This document shows positions 17,584 to 24,950 of a stretch of DNA of 36,810 nucleotides, piece by piece. The first letter of the stretch is position 1; each line of letters begins with the position of its first letter. The position numbers and the translations under genes were made by a program. The DNA lies in the NCBI GenBank assembly GCA_045656005.1, contig JAZOQG010000035.1:1-36810 (forward strand), written 5' to 3'. Below the pieces are notes generated by a model. The model ran no database searches. It had not been told where the DNA came from and saw only the letters and a program-made list of their open reading frames with translations. The DNA is from JAZNQN01 sp045656005 (GTDB lineage: Bacteria > Bacillota > Clostridia > UMGS1883 > UMGS1540).

Positions 17584-19251
17584 CTATATTTCCATTATAA
17601 TCGGCAAAATCATTGGTTTGCGTTTCGTCTCTTCATATATAAATTCTGACAAACGATTTCTCACATTACCTTTTAAATATGTCCAATCACCCGCATGTCT
17701 CTGTTTAACACTTTCAACTGCATCATACACGACATCACGGATTTCCTCCATAAGATTGCCTGATTCTTTTACATAAACAAAGCCTCTTGAAATTACTTCC
17801 GGACCTGAAATAATACTTCCAGAACCGTTAATACCTAAAACGACAACAATAATTCCGTCTTCTCCAAGATGCTTTCTGTCACGAAGTACAACATTACCAA
17901 CATCGCCGACACCGTTTCCGTCAACCAAAACTCTGCCCGACTGAACCTTGTCGCCGATTCTTGCGTTTTTATCGTCAATTTCAATTGTATCACCAATGTC
18001 TGCAACAAAAATATTTTTAGGTTTTACTCCAACACTTTCTGCAAGACGTGCATGCTTTACAAGATGACGATGTTCGCCATGAACAGGAAGAAAATACTTC
18101 GGTTTAATAAGGCTTAACATTATTTTAAGTTCTTCACTGCAAGCATGACCTGAAACATGAACTTCAGAAAGTGATTCGTAGATAACATCAACTTCTTTTT
18201 TAAAAAGTTCATTGATGAGATTTGAAACCGACTTTTCATTGCCCGGTATGGGACTTGATGAAAAAATAACCAAATCTCCGCTTCCAAGCTCTATTTTCTT
18301 ATGGTCAGAAAAAGCCATTCTCTTGAGCGCACTCATAGGTTCGCCCTGACTGCCGGTAGTGATAATTACAAGCTGTGATGGCTTATATCTGTTAATTGTG
18401 TCAAGATCTATAATTGTGTTTTCCGGTGCATGAAGATATCCTAGCTTTACCGCAACGTCAATTACGTTAAGCATACTTCTGCCCGAAACGGCAATTTTTC
18501 TTTTGTATTTCACAGCCGCATTTACAATCTGCTGAACTCTGTGAATATTTGATGAAAATGTGGCAACAATTATCCTTTTATCTCTTGAATTGGCAAAAAT
18601 CTCATCAAATCTTTCTCCAACGGTGCTTTCAGACATGGTAAATCCACGTCTTTCAACGTTTGTGCTGTCACTCATCAAAAGCAGTACCCCGCGTTTTCCT
18701 ATTTCACCAAAGCGTGCGAGGTCTATCATTTCACTTTCAATGGGTGTTGTATCGATTTTAAAATCACCTGTGTGCACAATTGTTCCCGCAGGAGTGGTAA
18801 TTGCAAGACCTACCGAGTCTGCAATCGAATGATTAACTCTTATAAACTCTACCTTAAAATTTGCACCGAGTTTAATCTGTGAACCTGCTTTAATGGTTTT
18901 GAGTGTTGACTCGGAAAGTATGCCGTGCTCCTTAAGCTTTAATTCTACAAGCCCCAGAGCAAGTCTTGTTCCGTAAACGGGAACCGATAAATGTTTTAAG
19001 ACATACGGCAGTGCTCCAATGTGGTCCTCGTGACCATGAGTAAGCACAATGGCTCTGATTTTTTCAGCATTTTTGGTTAAATACGAAATATCGGGTATTA
19101 CTATATCAACACCCAAAAGTTCCTCATCAGGGAAAGCCAGACCGCAATCAATTACAATCATCTCGTTTCCGTACTCGATAACCGTCATGTTTTTTCCAAT
19201 CTCGTTAAGTCCGCCGAGTGGAATAATTTTTATTTTCTGTTTTTTTGGCAC
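17584..19251 (-). CDS. rnj: Ribonuclease J
   Basis: This metallo-beta-lactamase/beta-CASP RNase has 5' exonuclease and endonuclease activity and is central to mRNA turnover in Bacillota. The product is 555 residues. The metal motif HGHEDH is at 72-77, followed by beta-CASP motifs (TGSQGEPMSAL, SGHACSEELK, PVHGEHRH). An in-frame ATG exists at 19317, but it is only about six bases from the predicted transcription start and would read through a leader hairpin. AGGAGG sits seven bases before the GTG at 19251, so that is the start. It heads the rnjA-to-mutS2 operon from a consensus promoter. Confidence 0.96.
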   Translation of the reverse strand: MPKKQKIKIIPLGGLNEIGKNMTVIEYGNEMIVIDCGLAFPDEELLGVDIVIPDISYLTKNAEKIRAIVLTHGHEDHIGALPYVLKHLSVPVYGTRLALGLVELKLKEHGILSESTLKTIKAGSQIKLGANFKVEFIRVNHSIADSVGLAITTPAGTIVHTGDFKIDTTPIESEMIDLARFGEIGKRGVLLLMSDSTNVERRGFTMSESTVGERFDEIFANSRDKRIIVATFSSNIHRVQQIVNAAVKYKRKIAVSGRSMLNVIDVAVKLGYLHAPENTIIDLDTINRYKPSQLVIITTGSQGEPMSALKRMAFSDHKKIELGSGDLVIFSSSPIPGNEKSVSNLINELFKKEVDVIYESLSEVHVSGHACSEELKIMLSLIKPKYFLPVHGEHRHLVKHARLAESVGVKPKNIFVADIGDTIEIDDKNARIGDKVQSGRVLVDGNGVGDVGNVVLRDRKHLGEDGIIVVVLGINGSGSIISGPEVISRGFVYVKESGNLMEEIRDVVYDAVESVKQRHAGDWTYLKGNVRNRLSEFIYEETKRKPMILPIIMEI

Positions 19252-19273
19252 TAAAAATCCTCCTGAATATCTC

Positions 19274-19299
19274 AAGCCGTTTTTTGCCGCAAACGGCTT
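19274..19299. promoter_or_regulatory. Hairpin in the rnj leader, terminator-like on the plus strand
   Basis: A perfect 9-bp stem (AAGCCGTTT / AAACGGCTT) with an 8-base loop lies between the rnj promoter and its ribosome site. On the minus (mRNA) strand no T-run follows, so it is a leader structure. Read on the plus strand the stem is followed by TTTTATTTC, as in an intrinsic terminator. It may protect the rnj mRNA 5' end or block antisense transcription; neither is proven. Confidence 0.55.
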
Positions 19300-19329
19300 T
19301 TTATTTCTCGAACACAAATATTACAGATT

Positions 19330-19358
19330 ATTATATCATTATTAGTTATGTTTGTCAA
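19330..19358 (-). promoter_or_regulatory. Consensus promoter of the rnj operon
   Basis: Minus strand: TTGACA (19353-19358), 17 bases, TATAAT (19330-19335). Both boxes are perfect matches to the sigma-A consensus. The expected start is near 19323, giving a leader of about 72 bases with a hairpin. Confidence 0.9.
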
Positions 19359-19393
19359 ATATTAAAAATATATCCAAAAAATTTTTTTATGTA

Positions 19394-19422
19394 TTGCAAA
19401 AAGATAAAAAGTAATGTATAGT
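19394..19422 (+). promoter_or_regulatory. Promoter of yhbY
   Basis: Plus strand: TTGCAA (19394-19399), 17 bases, TATAGT (19417-19422), about 30 bases before the yhbY ATG. It is divergent from the rnj promoter. Confidence 0.75.
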
Positions 19423-19451
19423 ATATATATCAAAAAATTTAGGAGATTATT

Positions 19452-19745
19452 ATGACCGGAAAACAAAGAGCTTATTTGAGAGGACTTGCAAACACTATTG
19501 ATGCCAAATATCAGATAGGGAAAGGCGGAATTGATGAGGAAACAATTAAGATGATTGACCAGGCACTTGAGGCAAAAGAACTTATCAAAATCCGCGTACT
19601 TGAAAACTCTCTCCTTGGTGTAAGAGAATGTTGTACAGAAATTTGCGAAAGACTTGACGCTCACCCAGTTCAGTGCATTGGAAGCAAGTTTGTAATTTAC
19701 AGAGAATCAAAAAACAACAAAACAATCCAAATACCAAGAAAATAA
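19452..19745 (+). CDS. yhbY: YhbY-type CRM-domain RNA-binding protein
   Basis: The 97-residue protein is a stand-alone CRM domain, known in bacteria as a factor that binds pre-50S ribosomal particles. The typical opening LTGKQRAYLRGLAN is present here as MTGKQRAYLRGLAN. The GKGGI loop and the LIKIRVLEN strand are also conserved. AGGAGATTATT precedes the ATG. It leads a plus-strand unit followed by an oxidoreductase gene after 12 bases, and is divergent from rnj, another RNA-metabolism gene. Confidence 0.93.
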   Translation: MTGKQRAYLRGLANTIDAKYQIGKGGIDEETIKMIDQALEAKELIKIRVLENSLLGVRECCTEICERLDAHPVQCIGSKFVIYRESKNNKTIQIPRK

Positions 19746-19757
19746 GTGAGTTAAGCT

Positions 19758-20615
19758 ATGTTTAAAATTGCAATACTCGGATGTGAAAATTCACATGAAA
19801 ACACTTTTTTGAATTTTATTATCAAGGATAAAAAATATCCTGACATCGAAGTAGTTGGTGTTTATAGCGAGGATAAACAAGCCTCGCAGAAGCTACATGA
19901 TACTTATGGTGTCTATGCAGCTTCATCTTTTGACGAATTTAAAGGGAATGTTGACGCAGTTATTATAACTGCACGACACGGCGACAGACATTATGAATTC
20001 GCAAAACCATATATTGCAGATAAAATACCAATGTTTATAGACAAACCAATTACTGTGACAGAGGAAGATGCCAAAGCATTTATGAAAGAACTTTCTGAAA
20101 ACGGTATAAGAGTCTGCGGAGGTTCTGTATGCGCTTTTTCTGATTTGGTTTCAGAACTCAAAAACATTGTAGAGACCAAAAGTGAAGGTGAAATCTACGG
20201 CGGTTATCTCCGCACTCCTGTAGACCTTCAAAACCCTTACGGAAACTTTTTCTTTTATTCTCAGCATCTCGTTGAGGTTATGTGCGAAATTTTCGGATAC
20301 TATCCCGAAAGCGTCATTGCATTTAAAAAGGGCAAAGCTATAAACTGCACAGTACGATATGAACAATACGACGTAAATCTTCTTTACGGTGAAGGAAGCC
20401 GTGTTTATTCTGCTAACGTAAGTTGCGAAAATAAACTTTGTGGCGGAGAATATCCCCTTGATGGTTTGTTTGAAAAAGAATTTAATTCATTTTATAATCT
20501 TTTAAAAGGCGGAAAACAAACAAAATCTTATAAAGATTTTTTCGCACCTGTATATATTTTAAATGCTATCAATCGCTCACTACAAAACGGCAGTGAAGAA
20601 AAAATTAATCGGTGA
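19758..20615 (+). CDS. Gfo/Idh/MocA-family oxidoreductase
   Basis: A 285-residue NAD(P)-dependent sugar or polyol oxidoreductase homologue. The N-terminal Rossmann strand is IAILGCENSHENTF. The conserved catalytic-face motif appears as DKPITVTEEDAKAF, where family members usually have EKP. At 285 residues it is shorter than the usual 330-380, with a reduced C-terminal sheet. The substrate is unknown. It lies directly before the glycerol-1-phosphate dehydrogenase gene, with only 4 bases between them, so the two are probably translated together. Confidence 0.82.
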   Translation: MFKIAILGCENSHENTFLNFIIKDKKYPDIEVVGVYSEDKQASQKLHDTYGVYAASSFDEFKGNVDAVIITARHGDRHYEFAKPYIADKIPMFIDKPITVTEEDAKAFMKELSENGIRVCGGSVCAFSDLVSELKNIVETKSEGEIYGGYLRTPVDLQNPYGNFFFYSQHLVEVMCEIFGYYPESVIAFKKGKAINCTVRYEQYDVNLLYGEGSRVYSANVSCENKLCGGEYPLDGLFEKEFNSFYNLLKGGKQTKSYKDFFAPVYILNAINRSLQNGSEEKINR

Positions 20616-20619
20616 TTTT

Positions 20620-21942
20620 ATGAATTTGAAAAACTTTGAAACTGAAACATGTCCCCAATGCGAAAAAAAACACGTTTCAGAAATCAAGGAAATTATAATC
20701 GAAAAAAATGCAATCGAAAAAATCGGTTCATGTATAAACCTTCTGAAAATTAAAAAGCCCTTTATTCTTGCGGATAAAAACACCTTTTTGGCAGCAGGCA
20801 AAAAAGTTTGTGATGTGCTTTCGGAAAATGACATTCTCTTTAGCAAATTTGTTTTTATGTCTGATACTGTAGAGCCTGACGAATGGTCTGTCGGAAGCGC
20901 TGTAATGCACTATGACAAAAGTTGTGACGGAATAATTGCCATAGGTTCAGGTGTTATAAATGACATCGGCAAAATACTTTCTTCCACTTCAAATATTCCT
21001 TATATTATTGTTGCAACTGCACCATCTATGGACGGCTATGCATCCTCCACTTCTTCAATGGTACTTGACGGTTTAAAAGTAACCATTCCATCAAAATGTG
21101 CAGATATAATAATAGGAGATGCAGATGTTCTCAGAAATGCACCATTAAATATGCTTAAATCAGGTCTTGGCGACATGATTGCAAAATATATAAGCATATG
21201 TGAATGGAGAATTGCAAGCATTGTATGTGGTGAATATTATTGCGAAAAGATTGCAGACTTAGTCAGAACTTCACTTGAAAAATGTGTACAAAATGCAAAA
21301 AGTCTTTTAGCACGCGACGAAAATGCAGTAGTTTCAGTATTTGAGGGACTGATAATATGCGGAGTTGCAATGGCATATGCAGGTGTTTCGCGTCCCGCTT
21401 CAGGGGTTGAACACTATTTCTCACATGTGTGGGATATGCGAGCGCTCGAGTTTGGTACAAAAGTCGAAAGCCATGGTATACAATGTGCTTTAGGAACACT
21501 GCTTGCGCTGAAACTTTACAACAAATTTAAAGAAATGCCAATTGACAAAGAAAAAGCCATTTCACACGCTAAAAACTTTGATTTTGAGAAGTGGAGTCAG
21601 GAACTTTCATCATTTATAGGCAAAGGCGCAGCACAAATGATATTAGCAGAAAAAAATGATAAGAAATATGACATCAATAAGCATATTAAAAGGCTTAATA
21701 TTATTATAAATAATTATGACAAGATTATTAGTATAATTGAAGAAGAACTGCCAAAAATTTCTGACATTGAAAATCTTTTTGATATTATAGCGTTTCCTAC
21801 CGTAATGATTGAAGGAGAAAATAAGGACACTCTCCCCTTATCATTTAAAGCTACAAAAGATATAAGATTTAAGTATGTTTTATCGCACCTTTTGTGGGAT
21901 TTAGGAATTATTAATGAAATCAGCGAAGAACTATTATATTAA
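20620..21942 (+). CDS. sn-glycerol-1-phosphate dehydrogenase (AraM/EgsA type)
   Basis: It reduces dihydroxyacetone phosphate to sn-glycerol-1-phosphate, the archaeal-type backbone isomer. In Bacillus, AraM supplies heptaprenylglyceryl phosphate synthesis. The 440-residue product has the NAD loop AIGSGVINDIGK (107-118). The metal ligands are D185 (GLGDMIAKY), H265 (GVEHYFSH) and H285 (ESHGIQ). A short N-terminal Cys pair (C11, C14) is typical of this bacterial branch. The start at 20620 is chosen because GGTGATTTT precedes it; an in-frame ATG at 20563 lies inside the previous gene. No PcrB-type partner is visible here. Confidence 0.9.
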   Translation: MNLKNFETETCPQCEKKHVSEIKEIIIEKNAIEKIGSCINLLKIKKPFILADKNTFLAAGKKVCDVLSENDILFSKFVFMSDTVEPDEWSVGSAVMHYDKSCDGIIAIGSGVINDIGKILSSTSNIPYIIVATAPSMDGYASSTSSMVLDGLKVTIPSKCADIIIGDADVLRNAPLNMLKSGLGDMIAKYISICEWRIASIVCGEYYCEKIADLVRTSLEKCVQNAKSLLARDENAVVSVFEGLIICGVAMAYAGVSRPASGVEHYFSHVWDMRALEFGTKVESHGIQCALGTLLALKLYNKFKEMPIDKEKAISHAKNFDFEKWSQELSSFIGKGAAQMILAEKNDKKYDINKHIKRLNIIINNYDKIISIIEEELPKISDIENLFDIIAFPTVMIEGENKDTLPLSFKATKDIRFKYVLSHLLWDLGIINEISEELLY

Positions 21943-21977
21943 AAAGTATCCGTTTATATTGATAAAAAAACATAATT

Positions 21978-22021
21978 AAGACCTCCAAAATGATATTATT
22001 ATATATCACCCTGGAGGTCTT
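21978..22021. terminator. Bidirectional terminator hairpin
   Basis: A 10-bp stem (AAGACCTCCA / TGGAGGTCTT) encloses a second AT-rich stem (TGATAT / ATATCA). On the plus strand it is followed by TTTAAAT. It separates the plus-strand glycerol-1-phosphate dehydrogenase gene from the convergent lipoprotein gene. Confidence 0.85.
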
Positions 22022-22038
22022 TTAAATACTTTTAATTA

Positions 22039-22995
22039 TTACTCTTCTTCTTTTTCAGATTCTTCTGCAACGATTTCAGGAATTACTTTTGGAGCTTCTT
22101 CAGGAGTTTCAATTTTTTTCTCAACTTCAACTTTTTCCACACTGCCTTCAAAGAAGTTTTCATCATCTGCACTTATGAATGTTTCTGATGCTTCATCTTC
22201 GGATACTTCTCCTGTAACTTCACCTTTTATTATTTTCTGAAGCTGTTTTATTTTCTTTGCCATAAGCAAAACGGCTACCAAAAGTCCGATTATAAGTAAA
22301 ATACCCAAAATCATAAGGTAATTTGGAACAAAAACGCTAAAATCAATTTCAACATTATCATTTTCAGTTGTAGTTACATATTCAAATGTTGGTTTTACGA
22401 TGTTTTTATTACCTTTTGAAACAGTAAATGACAAAACGGGGAATTTAAACTTAAGTCTTATCTGAGATTTGTTCATCGCTTCTCTCTGCTGTGCATCAAG
22501 TTCGTTACCCTGTGTTATGTTAACTATACCATTCGCTTTATATGTTGTTCCGAAAAATCCTTTGCTTTCTTTAAACGCAATACCGGGCATTCCCTCAGCT
22601 GCATCATTTGCAGAAAGAGGTGCAGGTATCATATTGTAGCTGTTAAATACAGAGAAAAACTGTGAACCGTACATATCGCTGAGAGATGAAAAATATCCTG
22701 TGGCTTTAACACCTTTATATGTTTCGCCTTCAACGTCTACTGTAATCTCTTCGAGTTTTTCTTTTGATGTGTCAGTAATCATTTCCTGAAGCTGAGGAAT
22801 AAGGCTTGCCTTAAGATCATCATACGTTGCACCGCCGGTAATTTCCAGGATACCATCGTCATTTCCTGCAAATGACATCTCTGCCTTAATCCCTCCAAAG
22901 GGATTTACCGATACTACTGTGTTTTGCTCATAGCAACCGCAAAGCATTGTGAGAATGCAAATCGCCAAAAGCGTAAGTTTTAATGTTTTTTTCAC
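22039..22995 (-). CDS. Putative lipoprotein with C-terminal membrane anchor and acidic tail
   Basis: A 318-residue protein. The N-terminal signal peptide ends in a lipobox (MLCGC, modified Cys at 21). The extracytoplasmic domain of about 200 residues has no motif I recognise. One transmembrane helix lies at about 226-250, and the tail is very rich in Glu, perhaps cytoplasmic. The layout resembles clostridial LppM-like proteins. The GTG at 22995 is the start: GGAGGG lies seven bases before it, while the TTG further upstream overlaps that ribosome site. It has its own promoter at 23030-23058 and appears monocistronic. Role unknown; a lipid-anchored envelope function is inferred. Confidence 0.8.
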   Translation of the reverse strand: MKKTLKLTLLAICILTMLCGCYEQNTVVSVNPFGGIKAEMSFAGNDDGILEITGGATYDDLKASLIPQLQEMITDTSKEKLEEITVDVEGETYKGVKATGYFSSLSDMYGSQFFSVFNSYNMIPAPLSANDAAEGMPGIAFKESKGFFGTTYKANGIVNITQGNELDAQQREAMNKSQIRLKFKFPVLSFTVSKGNKNIVKPTFEYVTTTENDNVEIDFSVFVPNYLMILGILLIIGLLVAVLLMAKKIKQLQKIIKGEVTGEVSEDEASETFISADDENFFEGSVEKVEVEKKIETPEEAPKVIPEIVAEESEKEEE

Positions 22996-23029
22996 TTTTT
23001 TACCCTCCAATTTTTAAACTAATACATAG

Positions 23030-23058
23030 ATTATAACAAGAATATTTAAAATTGGCAA
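23030..23058 (-). promoter_or_regulatory. Promoter of the lipoprotein gene
   Basis: Minus strand: TTGCCA (23053-23058), 17 bases, TATAAT (23030-23035). It is a near-consensus sigma-A site about 35 bases before the GTG start. Confidence 0.85.
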
Positions 23059-23091
23059 TAGAAAATTGTAAAATTCAAGAAAATTTCATAT

Positions 23092-23847
23092 TTAGTTGCA
23101 ATCTTTGGACAAAAAAACCCTATCTCTGAATATTTTTTGAAGAACCACAATCAGCTCCTGACTTTTTACATTTTCAGGATTATGAATTACAATTTTAGCG
23201 GGCGAAATAACTATCAGACAACTTAATAAAATATCATCAAAATTCATTTCAGAAAAACGTTTAAAATTTACAAATTCTTTGATGCATTTCTCCGTAATGT
23301 CAATATTATTATCGTTTTTAAGAATGTAACCCCCATGTTTTTGAGGGAAAATCTGAACCATGCTCTCAAGTTTGGGTCGGCTTTCAACATATATTTTCAG
23401 AAGGTATAAAAGGTCCTCAGTTTCTCTGGCAAACAAAAAACTGTCCTCATATTCCTCTATACACTTTTTAAAAAAGGATTTATATTTTCGTAATCTAAAC
23501 TTTTTGAAACCTTCTATTGAAATAACATCATTACAAGACAAGAATTTTAAAAGTTCATCTTCGATTATTCTTTTACCTTCTTTTTTTCTTTCGTCCATCA
23601 AAAAAACTGCCTCATCAGGTAAAAAACCTTCGTTTTTAAGTACATAATCAATAAATTTATCATTGTACTTTTTTATAATAATTTCACTTATGATATTCGT
23701 AAGTGTTTCTTTTGTTTTTTTTATCGCTTCATAATCTTCTGATATGAATACAATTTTATTTTCAGTAACTTTCATCTTTATATCATCCGGCAATTTTAAA
23801 TCTGCCAGAATATCCTCAGTATCACCTATTACTGAAATCTGATGCAA
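23092..23847 (-). CDS. ytxC: YtxC-like sporulation protein
   Basis: The 251-residue protein resembles the YtxC family, found in endospore-formers and of unknown biochemical role. The family pattern is a central helical block with FKKFRLRKYKSFFKKCIEEYEDSFLFARE and then LLYLLKIYVESRPKLESMVQIFP. Translation begins at a TTG (23845-23847) with GGAGG seven bases upstream; no in-frame ATG lies close. It is 32 bases downstream of the DUF6873-like gene, so the two probably share a transcript. No catalytic motif is seen. Confidence 0.75.
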   Translation of the reverse strand: MHQISVIGDTEDILADLKLPDDIKMKVTENKIVFISEDYEAIKKTKETLTNIISEIIIKKYNDKFIDYVLKNEGFLPDEAVFLMDERKKEGKRIIEDELLKFLSCNDVISIEGFKKFRLRKYKSFFKKCIEEYEDSFLFARETEDLLYLLKIYVESRPKLESMVQIFPQKHGGYILKNDNNIDITEKCIKEFVNFKRFSEMNFDDILLSCLIVISPAKIVIHNPENVKSQELIVVLQKIFRDRVFLSKDCN

Positions 23848-23879
23848 AAAAGCACCTCCGACTTAAATTTTATTATAAA

Positions 23880-24602
23880 TCAGGCTATAATGAAAGAACC
23901 TACATCTCTTAAATCATCATCGTCCGTTTCGATTAACATCATATCTTGTTTTTCCAAAAAACTTTTGATTTTATCCCTTGAGGAATGATTTTTTAAACTT
24001 CCGCACACAAAAAACTCATTTTTTGAAATTCTGCCGCTGCATCCACCAAAGAAACCATATGAAAAACCAGGCAAAGAAACACCTTCCCAGTCGATAAGCA
24101 GACAGTCAAACCCGATTGCGTCCATTGCTTTTTTTATTGAAACATCAGCGGTAATCACGGCATTTTCAGAAATTGGTGCAACCGCACATTTTGTATATCC
24201 TTGACTTACATGAATTAGCTTTATATTATTTTTTTCAAAATAGTCTTTGGCAATCTTTGAAGTAAATTTTGTATTATGAAAGGCATAATTTCCCATCATC
24301 AGAATATTATATGCGCAGTCTTCCCCGTAGGTGCTGCCCACGTTTTTCTCTCCCCTCACAACTTCTGCACCAAGCGGCTCAAGATTTTCTCTGTAATAAT
24401 CATAGGTTTCGGGTGCAGACAAAAAAACACCTTTTCCCATATGTAAAATCTGCAAATCAGTATGACATCTCATAGACTTTGGTAATACCGATATGCTTAC
24501 TGTGGGTATAAAGTGTTTGAATTTTTCAGATAAGGGAACGGATTTATCACATATTAAAATCGTTCCCTTATCCGGAAGATTTGGTTTTTGAAAATTTCTC
24601 AT
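23880..24602 (-). CDS. DUF6873-like protein (guanidino-modifying-enzyme-type fold suggested)
   Basis: A 240-residue soluble protein. Its pattern reminds me of the DUF6873 family, which has been placed near the guanidino-modifying enzyme (dimethylargininase/agmatine deiminase) fold. Supporting stretches are LPKSMRCHTDLQILHMGKG with the His-Thr-Asp triple, SYGEDCAYNILMMG-like segments, IHVSQGYTKCAV with a central Cys, and GFFGGCSGRI. Fold and family are recalled from memory; no reaction is known. The ribosome site (GCGGTG) is weak. It lies next to ytxC and just downstream of a palindromic element. Confidence 0.6.
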   Translation of the reverse strand: MRNFQKPNLPDKGTILICDKSVPLSEKFKHFIPTVSISVLPKSMRCHTDLQILHMGKGVFLSAPETYDYYRENLEPLGAEVVRGEKNVGSTYGEDCAYNILMMGNYAFHNTKFTSKIAKDYFEKNNIKLIHVSQGYTKCAVAPISENAVITADVSIKKAMDAIGFDCLLIDWEGVSLPGFSYGFFGGCSGRISKNEFFVCGSLKNHSSRDKIKSFLEKQDMMLIETDDDDLRDVGSFIIA

Positions 24603-24676
24603 TTAAAACACCGCTTTTTTTGTCAAACGTAAACAGTTATGCATAAGATAAATTATATAGTTAACTATTTTATATA

Positions 24677-24950
24677 GGCACGCGAGAGTTGAACCCCATG
24701 TGGTTTAAAAAGGAAAATTTCCAATAATACTGCAGAAAATCCTTCAAATATACGACAGTATTATTTTTGTATTTTCTTTGTCTTATTAAGAAAATTTTCT
24801 CTTTTAAAACTCTTCGACCTTAAACGCGGAAAAATTTAGTGCAATTTTAATGCGGAGGACGAAGATAGGCTATTGCCTTTCGAGGACAACAAATTAAAAG
24901 TGTGCAAATTTTTTAGTTTAAGGCACATGGGGTTTCAATTCCCGTGTGCC
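24677..24950. repeat. Compound palindromic element bounded by 33-bp imperfect inverted repeats
   Basis: The left arm (24677-24709) begins GGCACGCGAGAGTTGAACCC. The right arm (24917-24950), read in reverse, begins GGCACACGGGAATTGAAACC. About 27 of 33 positions agree, with one indel. Nested hairpins lie between them: GGAAAATTTCC (24711-24721), AATAATACTG paired with CAGTATTATT (24723-24732 with 24756-24765), and a long 106-base stem-loop (24818-24923). The right arm also encodes the last residues of tsaD. It has no ORF and no known insertion-sequence ends, so it resembles a MITE or REP-type unit. Confidence 0.65.
24818..24923. repeat. 106-base nested stem-loop with a structured tip
   Basis: The outer arms CCTTAAAC (24818-24825) and GTTTAAGG (24916-24923) are perfect complements. 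Inside, AAAAATTT pairs with AAATTTTT, and TTTTAAT with ATTAAAA-type sequence. The tip at 24851-24889 is GC-richer: CGAA pairs with TTCG, and AGGC with GCCT around a TATT loop. A purine-rich internal loop (GGAGGA opposite AGGACA) lies below it. It could form in RNA of either strand or as a DNA cruciform. Confidence 0.6.

Noticed and set aside
19252..19317. N-terminal extension of RNase J from an upstream ATG
   Set aside because: The codons would read through a leader hairpin and begin almost at the transcription start. The GTG at 19251 has an ideal AGGAGG.
20563..20619. Upstream ATG for the glycerol-1-phosphate dehydrogenase
   Set aside because: It lies inside the preceding gene with no ribosome site; the ATG at 20620 has GGTGA at good spacing.
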